Shown here in pieces: positions 33,508-42,587 of a DNA stretch of 64,000 nt (positions are counted from its first letter, which is position 1; every line of letters begins with the position of its first letter). The translations under genes were made by a program, and so were the position numbers. The stretch covers positions 310,001 through 374,000 of the forward strand of contig NZ_QOUX01000001.1 in NCBI RefSeq assembly GCF_004116265.1, in the 5' to 3' direction. The notes beneath the pieces were generated by a model. It made no database searches, was not told where the DNA came from, and saw nothing but the letters and a program-made list of their open reading frames with translations. The DNA is from Anaerobacillus alkaliphilus (lineage in GTDB: Bacteria; Bacillota; Bacilli; Bacillales; Anaerobacillaceae).

Positions 33508-34566
33508 TTACCTGTTAGATAGTTTTTCGACAATCTCATGCAGATCTGCTGGCTTTAAGAACTCCACGGGTGATACATTTTTTTCAAATTGAAACATATC
33601 TCCTTCAAGGAGGACCACATACTTGCCATTCACCTTGGCGATATGAATGGAATCGCCAAAGTCTGATAGAAGACCTTTGACTGACATATGATCTAATTTT
33701 AACTTTAGTTCAATTTCAGGTGCATGCTCTACAATTCGAGTTGTTGCTTCCATGACTTGTTCTTCGGTCCATTTTTCTTGTAGTTCTCGTTTCGGACTCG
33801 TTGCCCAAACTTCTAAATCTGTTTCAGCTTGAACTCGTTCTTCAGAAGGCTCTGTAAACACATTGTCAATTTCTTCGTACATTAAGTCAACCACCTGAGC
33901 CTTCACAATTTCAGGCATTGATTTCTCGTAGGTAACACCCTTTAAGAAATCTTCGAAGTAACGAGAGTGAGACGCTTGGTGTATTTTTAATTCACCTAAT
34001 TCTAGCATTCCCTCTTCAGGCATATAAGGGTACTGGATCGACTTCATGTTTTTTGTTGTTATCGCCATCTCAACATTGTTGATTAATGTTTTTTCGTCTG
34101 ATATAGAGGCTACTTTTTGTTCGAAATCGCATTTCATGACAAAGACAAATGGCTCATCAAAATATTTATTAAGTTTTGCTGTAGCAATGATTAAGACACC
34201 ACCTCGGACTGCTGTTGTGTCCGTGTAGGTTTGAATTAATTCTCTACAAGCTTTTGAAAAATCATCGATTTGAGTAGCACTACGAATTCGGTTAAATAAG
34301 TTATAGTTTGGGTTAGAGGCTAAATCATAACCAGGTTCAACAAGAAACCGCCCAATTTTCGTGGGAACCTGTTCTGACTTCGGGTGGCGTTCTACTTTAC
34401 GCTTTGTAATTCTCATGAACTCGCCATCTAGAAATGGTTTTAACGTACTCTCGCTATACTTATATTCGTCAAGTGTAGCAATCTGTTTATATGATTTGTT
34501 CGCTTGTTCGCCACTACCTTCAATGTTTATGATTGAAAACGACAAGTATTGAATGTCAAAATCCAT
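33508..34566 (-). CDS. DUF3900-like protein, 352 aa
   Basis: A soluble protein without signal peptide or membrane helix. It resembles the DUF3900 family of Bacillus as I remember it (MDFDIQYLSFSIINIEGSG at the N-terminus, RIRSATQIDDFSKACREL near 95), but I am only moderately sure. The overall look (KLNKYFDEPFVFVMKCDFE, LGELKIHQASHSRYFEDFLKG) recalls nucleoid-associated NdpA-type proteins; this is a weak impression. AGGAG lies upstream of the ATG. It is preceded by the terminator of the hydrolase gene, so it is a single transcription unit. Confidence 0.6.
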   Translation of the reverse strand: MDFDIQYLSFSIINIEGSGEQANKSYKQIATLDEYKYSESTLKPFLDGEFMRITKRKVERHPKSEQVPTKIGRFLVEPGYDLASNPNYNLFNRIRSATQIDDFSKACRELIQTYTDTTAVRGGVLIIATAKLNKYFDEPFVFVMKCDFEQKVASISDEKTLINNVEMAITTKNMKSIQYPYMPEEGMLELGELKIHQASHSRYFEDFLKGVTYEKSMPEIVKAQVVDLMYEEIDNVFTEPSEERVQAETDLEVWATSPKRELQEKWTEEQVMEATTRIVEHAPEIELKLKLDHMSVKGLLSDFGDSIHIAKVNGKYVVLLEGDMFQFEKNVSPVEFLKPADLHEIVEKLSNR

Positions 34567-34596
34567 GGTTTCATCTCCTAATTTCTATAAAAAATA

Positions 34597-34634
34597 GAAA
34601 AGGACACTTGTCACAGATGACAAAGTCCTTTTTT
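34597..34634 (-). terminator. Intrinsic terminator of the alpha/beta hydrolase gene
   Basis: Stem AAAAGGAC...TTGTCA / TGACAA...GTCCTTTT with two small internal mismatches. A T-run follows on the minus strand. Confidence 0.78.
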
Positions 34635-34670
34635 AGCTATAGAAAAATCTAAAAACTAATTAGTAGTTTA

Positions 34671-35462
34671 CTATAAAACTTCTTTTAATTGATACTGTTG
34701 GTAGATAAATTTAATGGATGCCGCATTAAATTTGTCTGGTTGATCAATGTTGCAGACATGACCAGAGTTTTCAATGCACTCTAACGCTAACTGCTCATTT
34801 TGCTCAACAAGGTCTTTTACAGGTGGTAAGAATAAGTAGTCTTCTTCCCCCATAACAAACAAGGTTGGGATGTTAAAGAAATCTCGCTGAAGCTTCCTTA
34901 AAAATGGATTAATCGTTCTGGTAACTGAAAACCAACGGATAAATTCTTTCTGACACATTTTCTTTGCTTGGTCTACAAATGCATTTCTCGATTCAACATG
35001 TGCTGTACGTGGCATAATGATAAATGCAAAAAGACGGTAAAGCCACATGTAAGGTACAAAATATTTCCCTAAGTTTCCTACAGTCAGTAAGAAGTTAGTA
35101 CGTATATCAAGTTTAATAACTGCTCCACCAAGGATCATCGAGCTGATCCGCTGTGGATGCTTTTGAGCAATCGTTTGAACAACTATGGTACCTAGAGAAA
35201 CGCCAATAAAGTGTGTTTCTTTAATTTTTAGATGATCTAATACCTCGATGACATCTTCCGAAATTTGTACGAAAGAGTCGCCTTTTTGCCAACGGGAACG
35301 CTTGGATTTACCATGTCCACGAAGGTCGATAAGGAGAATATTAAAATGTTTGCGAAACTCTTTAATTTGTTTAAAAAATGTATTAGAGTTTCCTCCAGCA
35401 CCATGGATAAAAGTTACCCAAGGTTTTTCGTCACTAATGATATATTCACGGTAGTATAGCAC
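34671..35462 (-). CDS. Alpha/beta-fold hydrolase
   Basis: A 263-residue serine hydrolase. The oxyanion-hole motif HGAGG is at 20-24, the nucleophile S89 sits in GVSLG, the acid is likely in GEEDYLFLPP (about 220) and the histidine in NSGHVCNIDQP (about 240). The lid region at 110-165 is hydrophobic and basic. The start is GTG with GAGGT about 11 nt upstream. The substrate cannot be predicted. It is a single gene. Confidence 0.82.
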   Translation of the reverse strand: MLYYREYIISDEKPWVTFIHGAGGNSNTFFKQIKEFRKHFNILLIDLRGHGKSKRSRWQKGDSFVQISEDVIEVLDHLKIKETHFIGVSLGTIVVQTIAQKHPQRISSMILGGAVIKLDIRTNFLLTVGNLGKYFVPYMWLYRLFAFIIMPRTAHVESRNAFVDQAKKMCQKEFIRWFSVTRTINPFLRKLQRDFFNIPTLFVMGEEDYLFLPPVKDLVEQNEQLALECIENSGHVCNIDQPDKFNAASIKFIYQQYQLKEVL

Positions 35463-35562
35463 GGGTAATTAATACCTCACTTTTATATTAAAATTACTTT
35501 GCTATTATAACACGATTTACTATTTTACGTCTGTTAAAGCTTAATAGAAAATATTAGGTGCT

Positions 35563-35600
35563 TAAAAAAAGCTGCTACTCAATCAAATGAGGTAGCAGCT
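35563..35600 (-). terminator. Intrinsic terminator
   Basis: Stem AGCTGCTACTC / GAGGTAGCAGCT with one G-U pair and a T-run on the minus strand, directly after the stop of the membrane-anchored hypothetical gene. Confidence 0.85.
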
Positions 35601-35606
35601 ATTGAA

Positions 35607-36446
35607 CTAATTAAAGTTATGATACGTATCGTTAGGCCATATTTCACCTTCGTGAATCGTTCCGTTATGGTACTCGACGACTAAACGAATGGACGTAACT
35701 GTTTTCCCGTTTAGTTCGATATTGGCAACCCACTGTTGAAATTCAGTTTCAACATCAGGATATTCTAATTCAAACGGTTGTTTCCGGATGACAGTGTCAC
35801 CGTCATAAGCTTCAATAAAGCCGTGTTTCATCTTGTAGAAATCAAATAAAGGTGGTTCAGAAAATGCGATATTAGATGAGAAGTCTGTCATATTTCCATT
35901 ATGGTCAGAGCTATATCCGTAACCATTGGACATCATTGGCATTGGTTTATACATTCTTGGTGGAATTTCTGTAATTTCGCCAGATTTTACTATACTTTTT
36001 TCAGCTACAATTTGGTATTCATAATTGTAGAATGGGGATAAAACGATAGGGACACGATAGTTTGTGCCGGAGTGATGAAGAGCTTCGACTTCAATCCAAT
36101 CATCGCTATTTTTTTGACGGTAAAATAACGAGACATTTGCGTTTGTTTCTATTTCCCTAAAGGCCCAGGTCATGTATAGGTGAATAGCTTCTTCTGTGGA
36201 CTCTTCGTAATTCGGCACAAATTCTTCGTTTATGATCCACTTTGCTAATTCCTTTTGCTCATTTAATTGATGACTCAAATCATATATTGAAGACCTGGTA
36301 CTGTCAGTATTCCAGCGAATTGAATTTTCCATGTATTCTAAGCGTTCTTGCAACTGACCAATCTTTGAAAAACTAAAATAATTAATGAATAAACTAATAA
36401 TGATAAGTCCTATAAGAATTTTAGGATATTTATTGTTCGAGATCAT
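35607..36446 (-). CDS. Membrane-anchored hypothetical protein, 279 aa
   Basis: I do not recognise this family. A short cytoplasmic tail (MISNNKYPK) precedes one hydrophobic helix (about residues 10-27). A coiled coil (LQERLEYMENSIRW... to KELAKW, about 31-70) and an extracytoplasmic, probably beta-rich domain with a Met/Tyr/Gly-rich loop (KPMPMMSNGYGYSS, about 165-178) follow. The ATG follows AGGAGG. The topology suggests an outward-facing anchored protein. It is a single gene divergent from the M3 peptidase. Confidence 0.72.
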   Translation of the reverse strand: MISNNKYPKILIGLIIISLFINYFSFSKIGQLQERLEYMENSIRWNTDSTRSSIYDLSHQLNEQKELAKWIINEEFVPNYEESTEEAIHLYMTWAFREIETNANVSLFYRQKNSDDWIEVEALHHSGTNYRVPIVLSPFYNYEYQIVAEKSIVKSGEITEIPPRMYKPMPMMSNGYGYSSDHNGNMTDFSSNIAFSEPPLFDFYKMKHGFIEAYDGDTVIRKQPFELEYPDVETEFQQWVANIELNGKTVTSIRLVVEYHNGTIHEGEIWPNDTYHNFN

Positions 36447-36677
36447 AAGTCCTCCTTTTACAAATTGCTATGCACTTACAATATTGTACCATAATAGTTA
36501 AAATTTACAGATCCTACCTTTCGACCATTTTAGAGATTGCTAATCCACTAGAATAAGTATTGATAATATGATACAAGTAAGAGTAGAAAGTATTTTTGAT
36601 TCGCTTCTGTAAGAGAGGTATTTTATTGAAGTGAGGAGAAATATAATAATGTATGTTACATAGAGAGGAAGAGGTTT

Positions 36678-38372
36678 ATGGAATTTCAACAATACCAATA
36701 TGTTAGACCAGAGATGAATGAAATGGAAGCTCAATTTAATGAGTTACTTAAAAAATTTACAAGTGCTGATTCTGTTGAGACTCAAGATGGAATTATGGCT
36801 GAGATTAATCAGTTACGAAATGAATTTGAGTCAATGATGCAGATTGTTTATATCAGGCATACGATTGATACGAACGATGAGTTTTATAAAGGAGAACAAG
36901 ATTATTTTGATGAAGTAGATCCTTTATATCAAGGCTTTGTCAATCGCTATTATGAAGCACTGACGAAATCAAACTTTCGAGCAGAATTAGAAGGAAAATG
37001 GGGAAAACAGTTATTTGCATTAGCTGAACTTTCACAAAAAACATTTTCTCCAGAAATCGTCGAGGACTTACAGCTCGAAAATAAGCTTTCAAGTGAATAT
37101 ACAAAATTAATAGCTTCTGCCAAAATTACGTTTGAAGGTGAGGAAAGAAACCTACCTCAGCTAGTCCCATTCCAACTTTCAACGGATCGAGACATGAGAA
37201 AAAAAGCAATGGAAGCCAAATACGACTTCTTTAAGGAAAATGAAGAAAAAATTGATGAAATCTATGACCAATTAGTGAAAGTAAGAACAAAAATAGCTCG
37301 TAAGCTTGGCTTTGAAAACTTCGTTGAACTTGGATATGCGCGAATGAACCGAATTGACTATAACGGCGAAATGGTAGCAAACTTCAGAAAACAAGTTCAA
37401 GATTTCATTGTTCCAGTTGCTACGCAATTAAAAGAAAAGCAGCGAGCTAGAATTGGTGTAGAAGAGTTGAAATACTACGATGACAGGTTTGCGTTTGAGA
37501 CAGGAAATGCCACGCCTAAAGGTGATCCTGAGTGGATTATAGCTAATGGTGAAAAAATGTATCAAGAATTATCAAAGGAAACAGATGAATTCTTTACGTT
37601 TATGCGTGAAAAGGAATTACTAGATCTTGTTAGTAAAAAGGGGAAAGCTGGCGGCGGTTATTGTACGTATATTGAGAAGTATAAGTCTCCATTTATTTTT
37701 GCCAACTTCAATGGGACTAGTGGAGACATTGATGTGTTAACTCATGAGGTTGGTCATGCGTTCCAAGTCTATTTAAGCCGTAGTTTTGCTGTACCAGAGT
37801 ATCAATTCCCGACTCATGAAGCTTGTGAAATTCATTCGATGAGTATGGAATTTTTTGCTTGGCCTTGGATGGAATTATTCTTTAAAGAAGATACAGATAA
37901 ATACAAGTTTAATCATTTAAGCGATGGATTGTTATTTATCCCTTATGGCGTAAGTGTAGATGAATTCCAACATTTTGTGTATGAAAACCCAGATTTAACA
38001 CCTGCTGAACGTAAACTTGGTTGGAGAGAGATCGAGAAAAAGTACTTGCCACACCGTAACTATGACGAAAATGATTATTTAGAGCGTGGTGGTTTCTGGC
38101 ACCAACAAGGTCACATCTTTAACAGTCCGTTCTATTATATTGATTATACGCTTGCGCAAATTTGTGCATTCCAATTCTGGAAGCGTGCGAACGAGGATAA
38201 AGAGGGAGCTTGGGCAGACTACATTACGCTATGTAAACAAGGTGGTAGTCAGTCGTTTACAGAACTAGTCAGTGTTGCAAACTTAATCTCACCATTTAAG
38301 GATGGTTGTGTGAAATCAGTGATTGATGACATTGAAGCATGGCTTAACGGGGTTGATGACAGTAGCTTATAA
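36678..38372 (+). CDS. M3 family oligoendopeptidase (PepF-like)
   Basis: A 564-residue zinc metallopeptidase. The HExxH motif is HEVGH at 356-360, with the third zinc ligand expected in the helix around THEACEIHSMSMEFFAWPW about 25 residues later. The preceding GGGYCTYIEKYKSPFIFANF and the following GGFWHQQGHIFNSPFYYIDY are typical of the M3 family that cleaves short peptides in the cytoplasm. No signal peptide is seen. GAAGAGG precedes the ATG. The DCC thiol-protein gene overlaps its end by 17 nt. Confidence 0.9.
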   Translation: MEFQQYQYVRPEMNEMEAQFNELLKKFTSADSVETQDGIMAEINQLRNEFESMMQIVYIRHTIDTNDEFYKGEQDYFDEVDPLYQGFVNRYYEALTKSNFRAELEGKWGKQLFALAELSQKTFSPEIVEDLQLENKLSSEYTKLIASAKITFEGEERNLPQLVPFQLSTDRDMRKKAMEAKYDFFKENEEKIDEIYDQLVKVRTKIARKLGFENFVELGYARMNRIDYNGEMVANFRKQVQDFIVPVATQLKEKQRARIGVEELKYYDDRFAFETGNATPKGDPEWIIANGEKMYQELSKETDEFFTFMREKELLDLVSKKGKAGGGYCTYIEKYKSPFIFANFNGTSGDIDVLTHEVGHAFQVYLSRSFAVPEYQFPTHEACEIHSMSMEFFAWPWMELFFKEDTDKYKFNHLSDGLLFIPYGVSVDEFQHFVYENPDLTPAERKLGWREIEKKYLPHRNYDENDYLERGGFWHQQGHIFNSPFYYIDYTLAQICAFQFWKRANEDKEGAWADYITLCKQGGSQSFTELVSVANLISPFKDGCVKSVIDDIEAWLNGVDDSSL

Positions 38373-38760
38373 GGCCGTTGTTTTATTTGATGGTGTTTGC
38401 AACTTTTGTAATAGCAGTGTTCAATTTATCATTGAGCGAGATCAAAAGGGCTACTTTCAATTTGCTTCGTTACAAAGCGAGATTGGCCAAAAGTTAGTCG
38501 CTGAATATGGTGTACCAAAACAGATAGAGAGTCTTGTTTTAATTGAAGGTGGTCAATACTATCTAAAGTCTACCGCAGCTTTGAGAATTTGTAGAAAACT
38601 ATCAGGCTTCTGGAAGGCGTTATCAATATTTTTGATTGTTCCTTCACTGGTTCGTAACATTTTTTATGATTTCATCGCTCGAAATCGATATAAATGGTTT
38701 GGAAAAAAGACGGCTTGTACGCTTCCGTCTCCAGAAATAAGAAAACGATTTTTAGAATAG
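38356..38760 (+). CDS. DCC family thiol-disulfide oxidoreductase (YuxK-like)
   Basis: The likely start is ATG at 38356, inside the end of the peptidase gene and suggesting translational coupling; upstream in-frame starts extend deeper into that gene. The 134-residue protein opens with the DCC motif: VVLFDGVCNFCNSSV with C15 and C18. It continues with FQFASLQSEIGQKL and a C-terminal hydrophobic/basic part (RNRYKWFGKKTAC). The thioredoxin-like fold is inferred from the family. The redox partner is unknown. A perfect palindromic terminator follows. Confidence 0.85.
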   Translation: MTVAYKAVVLFDGVCNFCNSSVQFIIERDQKGYFQFASLQSEIGQKLVAEYGVPKQIESLVLIEGGQYYLKSTAALRICRKLSGFWKALSIFLIVPSLVRNIFYDFIARNRYKWFGKKTACTLPSPEIRKRFLE

Positions 38761-38767
38761 AAGCGAA

Positions 38768-38791
38768 GGGTCTACCGATATCGGTAGACCC
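38768..38791 (+). terminator. Intrinsic terminator
   Basis: Perfect 24-nt palindrome, left arm GGGTCTACCGAT, followed by eight or more T. Confidence 0.9.
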
Positions 38792-38891
38792 CTTTTTTTT
38801 ATGGATAGGCTGTTTTCGCAAAATGAGCCTTTGGATAAAACTACCTCATATTGCAAAACATACATAGGAAAATGAAGAAGGAGTGGTAAAA

Positions 38892-39212
38892 ATGAGAAAA
38901 CTATTACTTAGTTTGACGGTTATTGCGTTAGTGTGTTTAGGTTCAGTTACTAGTGCATCTGCACATATGGATTGTGAAGAGATTAATGAAGTAAATTTAA
39001 CTGATGCTAAAAAAAGCGAGTTAGAGGCATTAACCAAAACAATGTTTGACCAGAAAAAACTACTAATTAGTAAGTATGTTGAATTTGGAGTGGTCTCTGA
39101 GGAAACAGGTGAAAAAATGGTTAAGAAGTTGGATAAACGTTATCAAAAATTAGCAGAAGAAGGGTTTATTCCCAAGTGGAATAAATATTGTAAGGATAAA
39201 ACGAAAAAATAG
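38892..39212 (+). CDS. yckD: Secreted DUF2680 protein, YckD-like
   Basis: The ATG at 38892 follows AAGGAGTGG. A signal peptide ends near residue 24 (SVTSASA-H). The mature part of about 80 residues has the DUF2680 pattern LTDAKKSELEALTKTMF, KKLLISKYVEFGVVSEETGEKM and a final GFIPK, closely resembling B. subtilis YckD, a small secreted protein of unknown function. Two cysteines, one near the mature N-terminus and one at the C-terminus, could form a disulfide. It is a single gene. An imperfect inverted repeat (38817-38858) lies in its upstream region. Confidence 0.82.
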   Translation: MRKLLLSLTVIALVCLGSVTSASAHMDCEEINEVNLTDAKKSELEALTKTMFDQKKLLISKYVEFGVVSEETGEKMVKKLDKRYQKLAEEGFIPKWNKYCKDKTKK

Positions 39213-39218
39213 TAATGG

Positions 39219-39242
39219 AGAGCTTGGAGATATCCAAGCTCT
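39219..39242 (+). terminator. Intrinsic terminator of the YckD-like gene
   Basis: Hairpin AGAGCTTGGA-GATA-TCCAAGCTCT followed by TTT. Confidence 0.82.
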
Positions 39243-39312
39243 TTTCATTGAATAAACCTAGTTGGTTTGTGAAGAATATGGGTAACAACAAGATAGACAA
39301 GGAGAGGATTTA

Positions 39313-40524
39313 GTGTCGGTAACTTTGCTTGATATAGAAAATGCTCGGGAAAAAATAAGGAGTATTGTTCATGAAACACCACTTGATCATTCAAGTACGT
39401 TTAGTGAACTATCAAACAACGAAGTTTTTTTAAAACTGGAAAATCTACAAAAAACAGGGTCTTTCAAAGTGAGAGGCTCGTGTAATAAACTACTTTCTTT
39501 AAGTGAACTAGAGCTTGCACGAGGGGTAATTGCAGCATCTGCAGGAAACCATGCTCAAGGTGTTGCTTATTCTGCAAAAATGTTGAAAATTCCTTGTACG
39601 ATTGTTATGCCTAAAGGTGCACCGTTAAGTAAGGTCGAGGCTACAAAACGCTACGGTGCTGAAGTTATCTTGAAAGGAAGCTCATTTGATGAGGCACTCC
39701 ATTTTGCGATTCAGTTACAGCGCAAGACGGGAGCGACATTTATCCACCCTTTTGATGACGAAGCGGTTATTGCCGGCCAAGGAACGATTGGAATTGAGCT
39801 TCTAGAACAACTACCTACTGTTGATGCTGTGATTTGTCCTGTTGGTGGAGGAGGCTTAATTGCTGGAGTAGCCTTAGCCGCTAAGTCTCTTAACCCAAAC
39901 ATTAAAGTGTATGGAGTTCAATCATTAGCATGTCCTAGTATGAAACACTCCTTACAACAGGAAGCGCCAATAGAAATTGAGGCGATGCCGACAATGGCTG
40001 ATGGCATTGCTGTTCGGAAACCAGGAATAAAGAATTTCGATATCATTCGTGAATATGTCGATGAAATTTACTGTGTGGATGAAATGGAAATTTCACGGAC
40101 AATGCTAATGATCCTTGAGCGTAATAAACTCCTCGTGGAAGGTTCAGGAGCTAGTTCACTAGCGGCTTTGTTATATAAAAAAATACCTATCCAAAACAAG
40201 AAAGTTGTTGCGATCTTAAGTGGTGGAAATGTAGATGTGAATTTTATCTCACGAATAATTGAACATGGTATGGTTGAGGCTGGAAGGTTTGTCCATTTTA
40301 CAACGATTTTAAAAGACAAGCCAGGACATCTTCAAGATGTGTTAGGAATTATTTCAGAGCTAGGTGGTAATATTTTATCGATCTCACTTGAGCATATTGG
40401 CGAAAAAATTTTCCCAGGGTATGCAAAATTAGTTTTATCATTAGAAACGACAGATCGTCAGCATGTTGAACAAGTTCTTACAGCACTACGAGACAAAGGT
40501 TATGAATTAGATGTCCTACTCTAA
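39313..40524 (+). CDS. ilvA: Threonine ammonia-lyase
   Basis: This PLP enzyme deaminates threonine to 2-oxobutanoate. The start is GTG with GGAGAGG upstream. The 403-residue protein has the PLP lysine K52 in GSFKVRG, the asparagine loop SAGNHAQGVA near 76-85 and the phosphate-binding GGGGL near 178-182. A single C-terminal ACT domain (about 325-403, FVHFTTILKDKPGHLQDVL) indicates amino-acid feedback. Length and the single ACT match the short form (TdcB/IlvA type with one ACT). No T-box or other leader was seen and no other branched-chain genes are near, so a catabolic role is equally possible. Confidence 0.88.
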   Translation: MSVTLLDIENAREKIRSIVHETPLDHSSTFSELSNNEVFLKLENLQKTGSFKVRGSCNKLLSLSELELARGVIAASAGNHAQGVAYSAKMLKIPCTIVMPKGAPLSKVEATKRYGAEVILKGSSFDEALHFAIQLQRKTGATFIHPFDDEAVIAGQGTIGIELLEQLPTVDAVICPVGGGGLIAGVALAAKSLNPNIKVYGVQSLACPSMKHSLQQEAPIEIEAMPTMADGIAVRKPGIKNFDIIREYVDEIYCVDEMEISRTMLMILERNKLLVEGSGASSLAALLYKKIPIQNKKVVAILSGGNVDVNFISRIIEHGMVEAGRFVHFTTILKDKPGHLQDVLGIISELGGNILSISLEHIGEKIFPGYAKLVLSLETTDRQHVEQVLTALRDKGYELDVLL

Positions 40525-40576
40525 TCCTTGTATATTTTAGAAAAATTTGCACAAACTTTCCTCGAGGTGATTAGAG

Positions 40577-40981
40577 ATGAAAAAATTATTGTTGATAATA
40601 ATTGCATGTTTTATAATGGGAATTCAATTTCTAGAAATAGAAGAGGTTTCTGCGAAAGAAGATGAATTAGTCATCCATATTATTACGACGGAATTTGAAA
40701 CAGAAACTGAGGATGGCAAAGAAATTGAGGTATATCGCTGGGATCCCGGGACTGTTTTTGTGCCAAAAGGGAAAGACGTTACTTTAAGTTTCTATGGTGT
40801 AAAAGGAAAAGAGCATCCATTTTACATTGAAGGTACTGATGTGAAAGGGAATGTCAAAAAAGGGGAAGAAACACGTGTGAACGTTCGTTTTGATAAGACT
40901 GGAATATATCGAATTGTCTGCACAGCCCACGAAACATTTGATCAAAATGGCCCAATGATTGGCTATATTGTTGTGAAGTAA
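40577..40981 (+). CDS. Secreted cupredoxin-like copper protein
   Basis: The 134-residue protein has a signal peptide (about residues 1-26) and one cupredoxin domain. The type-1 copper ligands are all visible: H80 (KEHPF), C115 (IVCTAH), H118 and M127 (GPMIG). Alone and exported, it would carry electrons or deliver copper at the outer surface. No partner oxidase is adjacent. GAGGTGAT precedes the ATG. It is a single gene with its own terminator. Confidence 0.85.
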   Translation: MKKLLLIIIACFIMGIQFLEIEEVSAKEDELVIHIITTEFETETEDGKEIEVYRWDPGTVFVPKGKDVTLSFYGVKGKEHPFYIEGTDVKGNVKKGEETRVNVRFDKTGIYRIVCTAHETFDQNGPMIGYIVVK

Positions 40982-40991
40982 GAAGTAATAA

Positions 40992-41026
40992 AAAAACGAG
41001 GTTGGATTAGATCCAAGCTCGTTTTT
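40992..41026 (+). terminator. Intrinsic terminator of the cupredoxin gene
   Basis: Sixteen-bp stem AAAAACGAGGTTGGAT / ATCCAAGCTCGTTTTT with one G-U pair and a TAG loop. Confidence 0.9.
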
Positions 41027-41373
41027 GATATTCTTATGATTTCGTACTCTTAAAATTCTTGCCGCGATAATGTCTCTCTGTACTTTTTAAACCCTAAAAA
41101 ACAAAAGCCCTACCTCTCTTTTATCATTACGGCTCCTTGGCCGTGCCATTTATAATAAGGCGGTTAAGTGTTTAAAAGATGCCAGATGATTTTACTCGTA
41201 AACGATTTCTGATCTATATATAATGTAATTTATTTACGTGGAAATAAAAATCTAATAAACTTTAAGTTTCATAAGCAATACTAACTAATTTATCATACAT
41301 TGATAAATAAAGCAACTAAATCAAGTATATTCTCTAAAATAATAAGAATATGTTCGTTTTAAGAGTGTTTCTC
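41027..41373. other. Gene-free stretch
   Basis: No convincing coding frame or known riboswitch motif. The left half holds a small GC-rich hairpin, ACGGC-TCCTTG-GCCGT (41127-41142), and the CCCTACCTCTC segment before it; the right half is very AT-rich. It lies downstream of two convergent genes. Confidence 0.6.
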
Positions 41374-41895
41374 TTAGGGAAGACGCCATTCAATCTCACC
41401 GGATTTAGTTTCTTTATCTATGTTCACTTTAAAGTCATGCTTTTGATAAAAGTGAACGAGCCGATCTTTGTGATCCCAGTCGCGTTTTACAATGTCGCCA
41501 GTGATATATTGAATGTTTTGGTCTTTAGCAAGCTCTTTTAAATAGTGCATACAAATCGAACCGTATCCTTTGTTTTCTGGGCCTTTGATGTCACCGATGT
41601 GGATTGTGTGCTCGTCTTCATAGGAGGCTTGAATAGAGAAATCCCAATTTCCACGAAAGGCACTTTCGCAATCGTTTAACATAATTTTACAAGTGTCCCC
41701 GTCATCAGATGTATAAACAATCACCCAATTGCTATCCTTTGTTTGTTCAATTCCAATGACTTGCCACTTTTTTGCTATTTCCTTTAGGTTATCTTGCATT
41801 CGAAACAGTTGAAACTCAAGGTCTTCAATTTCTTCTTTTAGTTCTTCTTCATTTTTTGTCTCGCGTTCAGCTAAAAACGCAGATTTAAATGACAT
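41374..41895 (-). CDS. GNAT-type acetyltransferase with N-terminal coiled coil
   Basis: The 173-residue protein begins with a helical, Glu/Lys-rich coiled coil (about residues 12-45) and then a GNAT-like domain. The acetyl-CoA-binding motif appears as GPENKGYGSICMHYL (about 104-118), and the C-terminal FYQKHDFKVN has the usual strand. GGAAGGAG precedes the ATG. The substrate is unknown. It is a single gene. Confidence 0.72.
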   Translation of the reverse strand: MSFKSAFLAERETKNEEELKEEIEDLEFQLFRMQDNLKEIAKKWQVIGIEQTKDSNWVIVYTSDDGDTCKIMLNDCESAFRGNWDFSIQASYEDEHTIHIGDIKGPENKGYGSICMHYLKELAKDQNIQYITGDIVKRDWDHKDRLVHFYQKHDFKVNIDKETKSGEIEWRLP

Positions 41896-42129
41896 ACTTT
41901 ATGCTCCTTCCTTATTGTAATGGTACTCCTTTAAGTGGGGAGGTGGTTTCATAGTATTCATATGCATCGACAGAAAAGATGTTCTAAATAAGAGCTGATA
42001 AACAACAGTTAAAAATTATACTAAAAGTTGGAAGAATACGCAACTTCTTAGTTAAAACTAATTAGTTGAAGTTTTAAGATAAATCCGATAAAATCAATAT
42101 AATTAATATGAGATAGAGGTGAGTCATCG

Positions 42130-42543
42130 ATGAAGGAAATTCCAATTACCTATGTAAAATCAAATCAAGTGATTTTAGTAATCCTTACTTTTAGTTCAAT
42201 CTTGTTACAAAATAGCTGGCTATTAGTTGCGGCCTTTCTTTTTGTTGCAGTACCGTTATTGTTAGGGCCAAAGGGAAATCTAGCGTTTTACGTTGCTAAA
42301 CGATTTTTCTCTGAAAATAGAAGTGGTAAAACCGAAGCGGCTGAATTGCAGAAATTTAATCAGACGATTGCAGGAATATTACTAACTATTGCGGTTGCCA
42401 TTCATTTTTTGACAGCTAGCTGGATAGCGTGGATTTTTGTAGGAATGGTCACACTTGCAGCGACTATCGCATTACTTGGATTTTGCGTTGGTTGTTTTCT
42501 ATACTTTCAATGGAAACGGTATAAATATAAATTAAAGAATTAA
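42130..42543 (+). CDS. DUF4395 membrane protein
   Basis: The 137-residue integral membrane protein has about four helices. The start MKEIPITYVKSNQVIL and the C-terminal GFCVGCFLYFQWKR, with two cysteines in C-x2-C, match the DUF4395 family. These genes often sit near thiol or sulfur genes, and the C-x2-C suggests redox or metal binding, but this is inference. AGAGGTGAG precedes the ATG. The next gene, an ATP-grasp enzyme, starts 44 nt downstream on the same strand. Confidence 0.82.
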   Translation: MKEIPITYVKSNQVILVILTFSSILLQNSWLLVAAFLFVAVPLLLGPKGNLAFYVAKRFFSENRSGKTEAAELQKFNQTIAGILLTIAVAIHFLTASWIAWIFVGMVTLAATIALLGFCVGCFLYFQWKRYKYKLKN

Positions 42544-42587
42544 AAGGAATAGCTTTTATTCCTTTTCTACATAAGGGAGAAATTTCA

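Noticed and set aside
41100-41145. A riboswitch in the gene-free stretch around the ACGGC hairpin
   Set aside because: The sequence did not match c-di-GMP, preQ1, fluoride, purine or SAM aptamer cores that I know, and no gene with a terminator switch follows.
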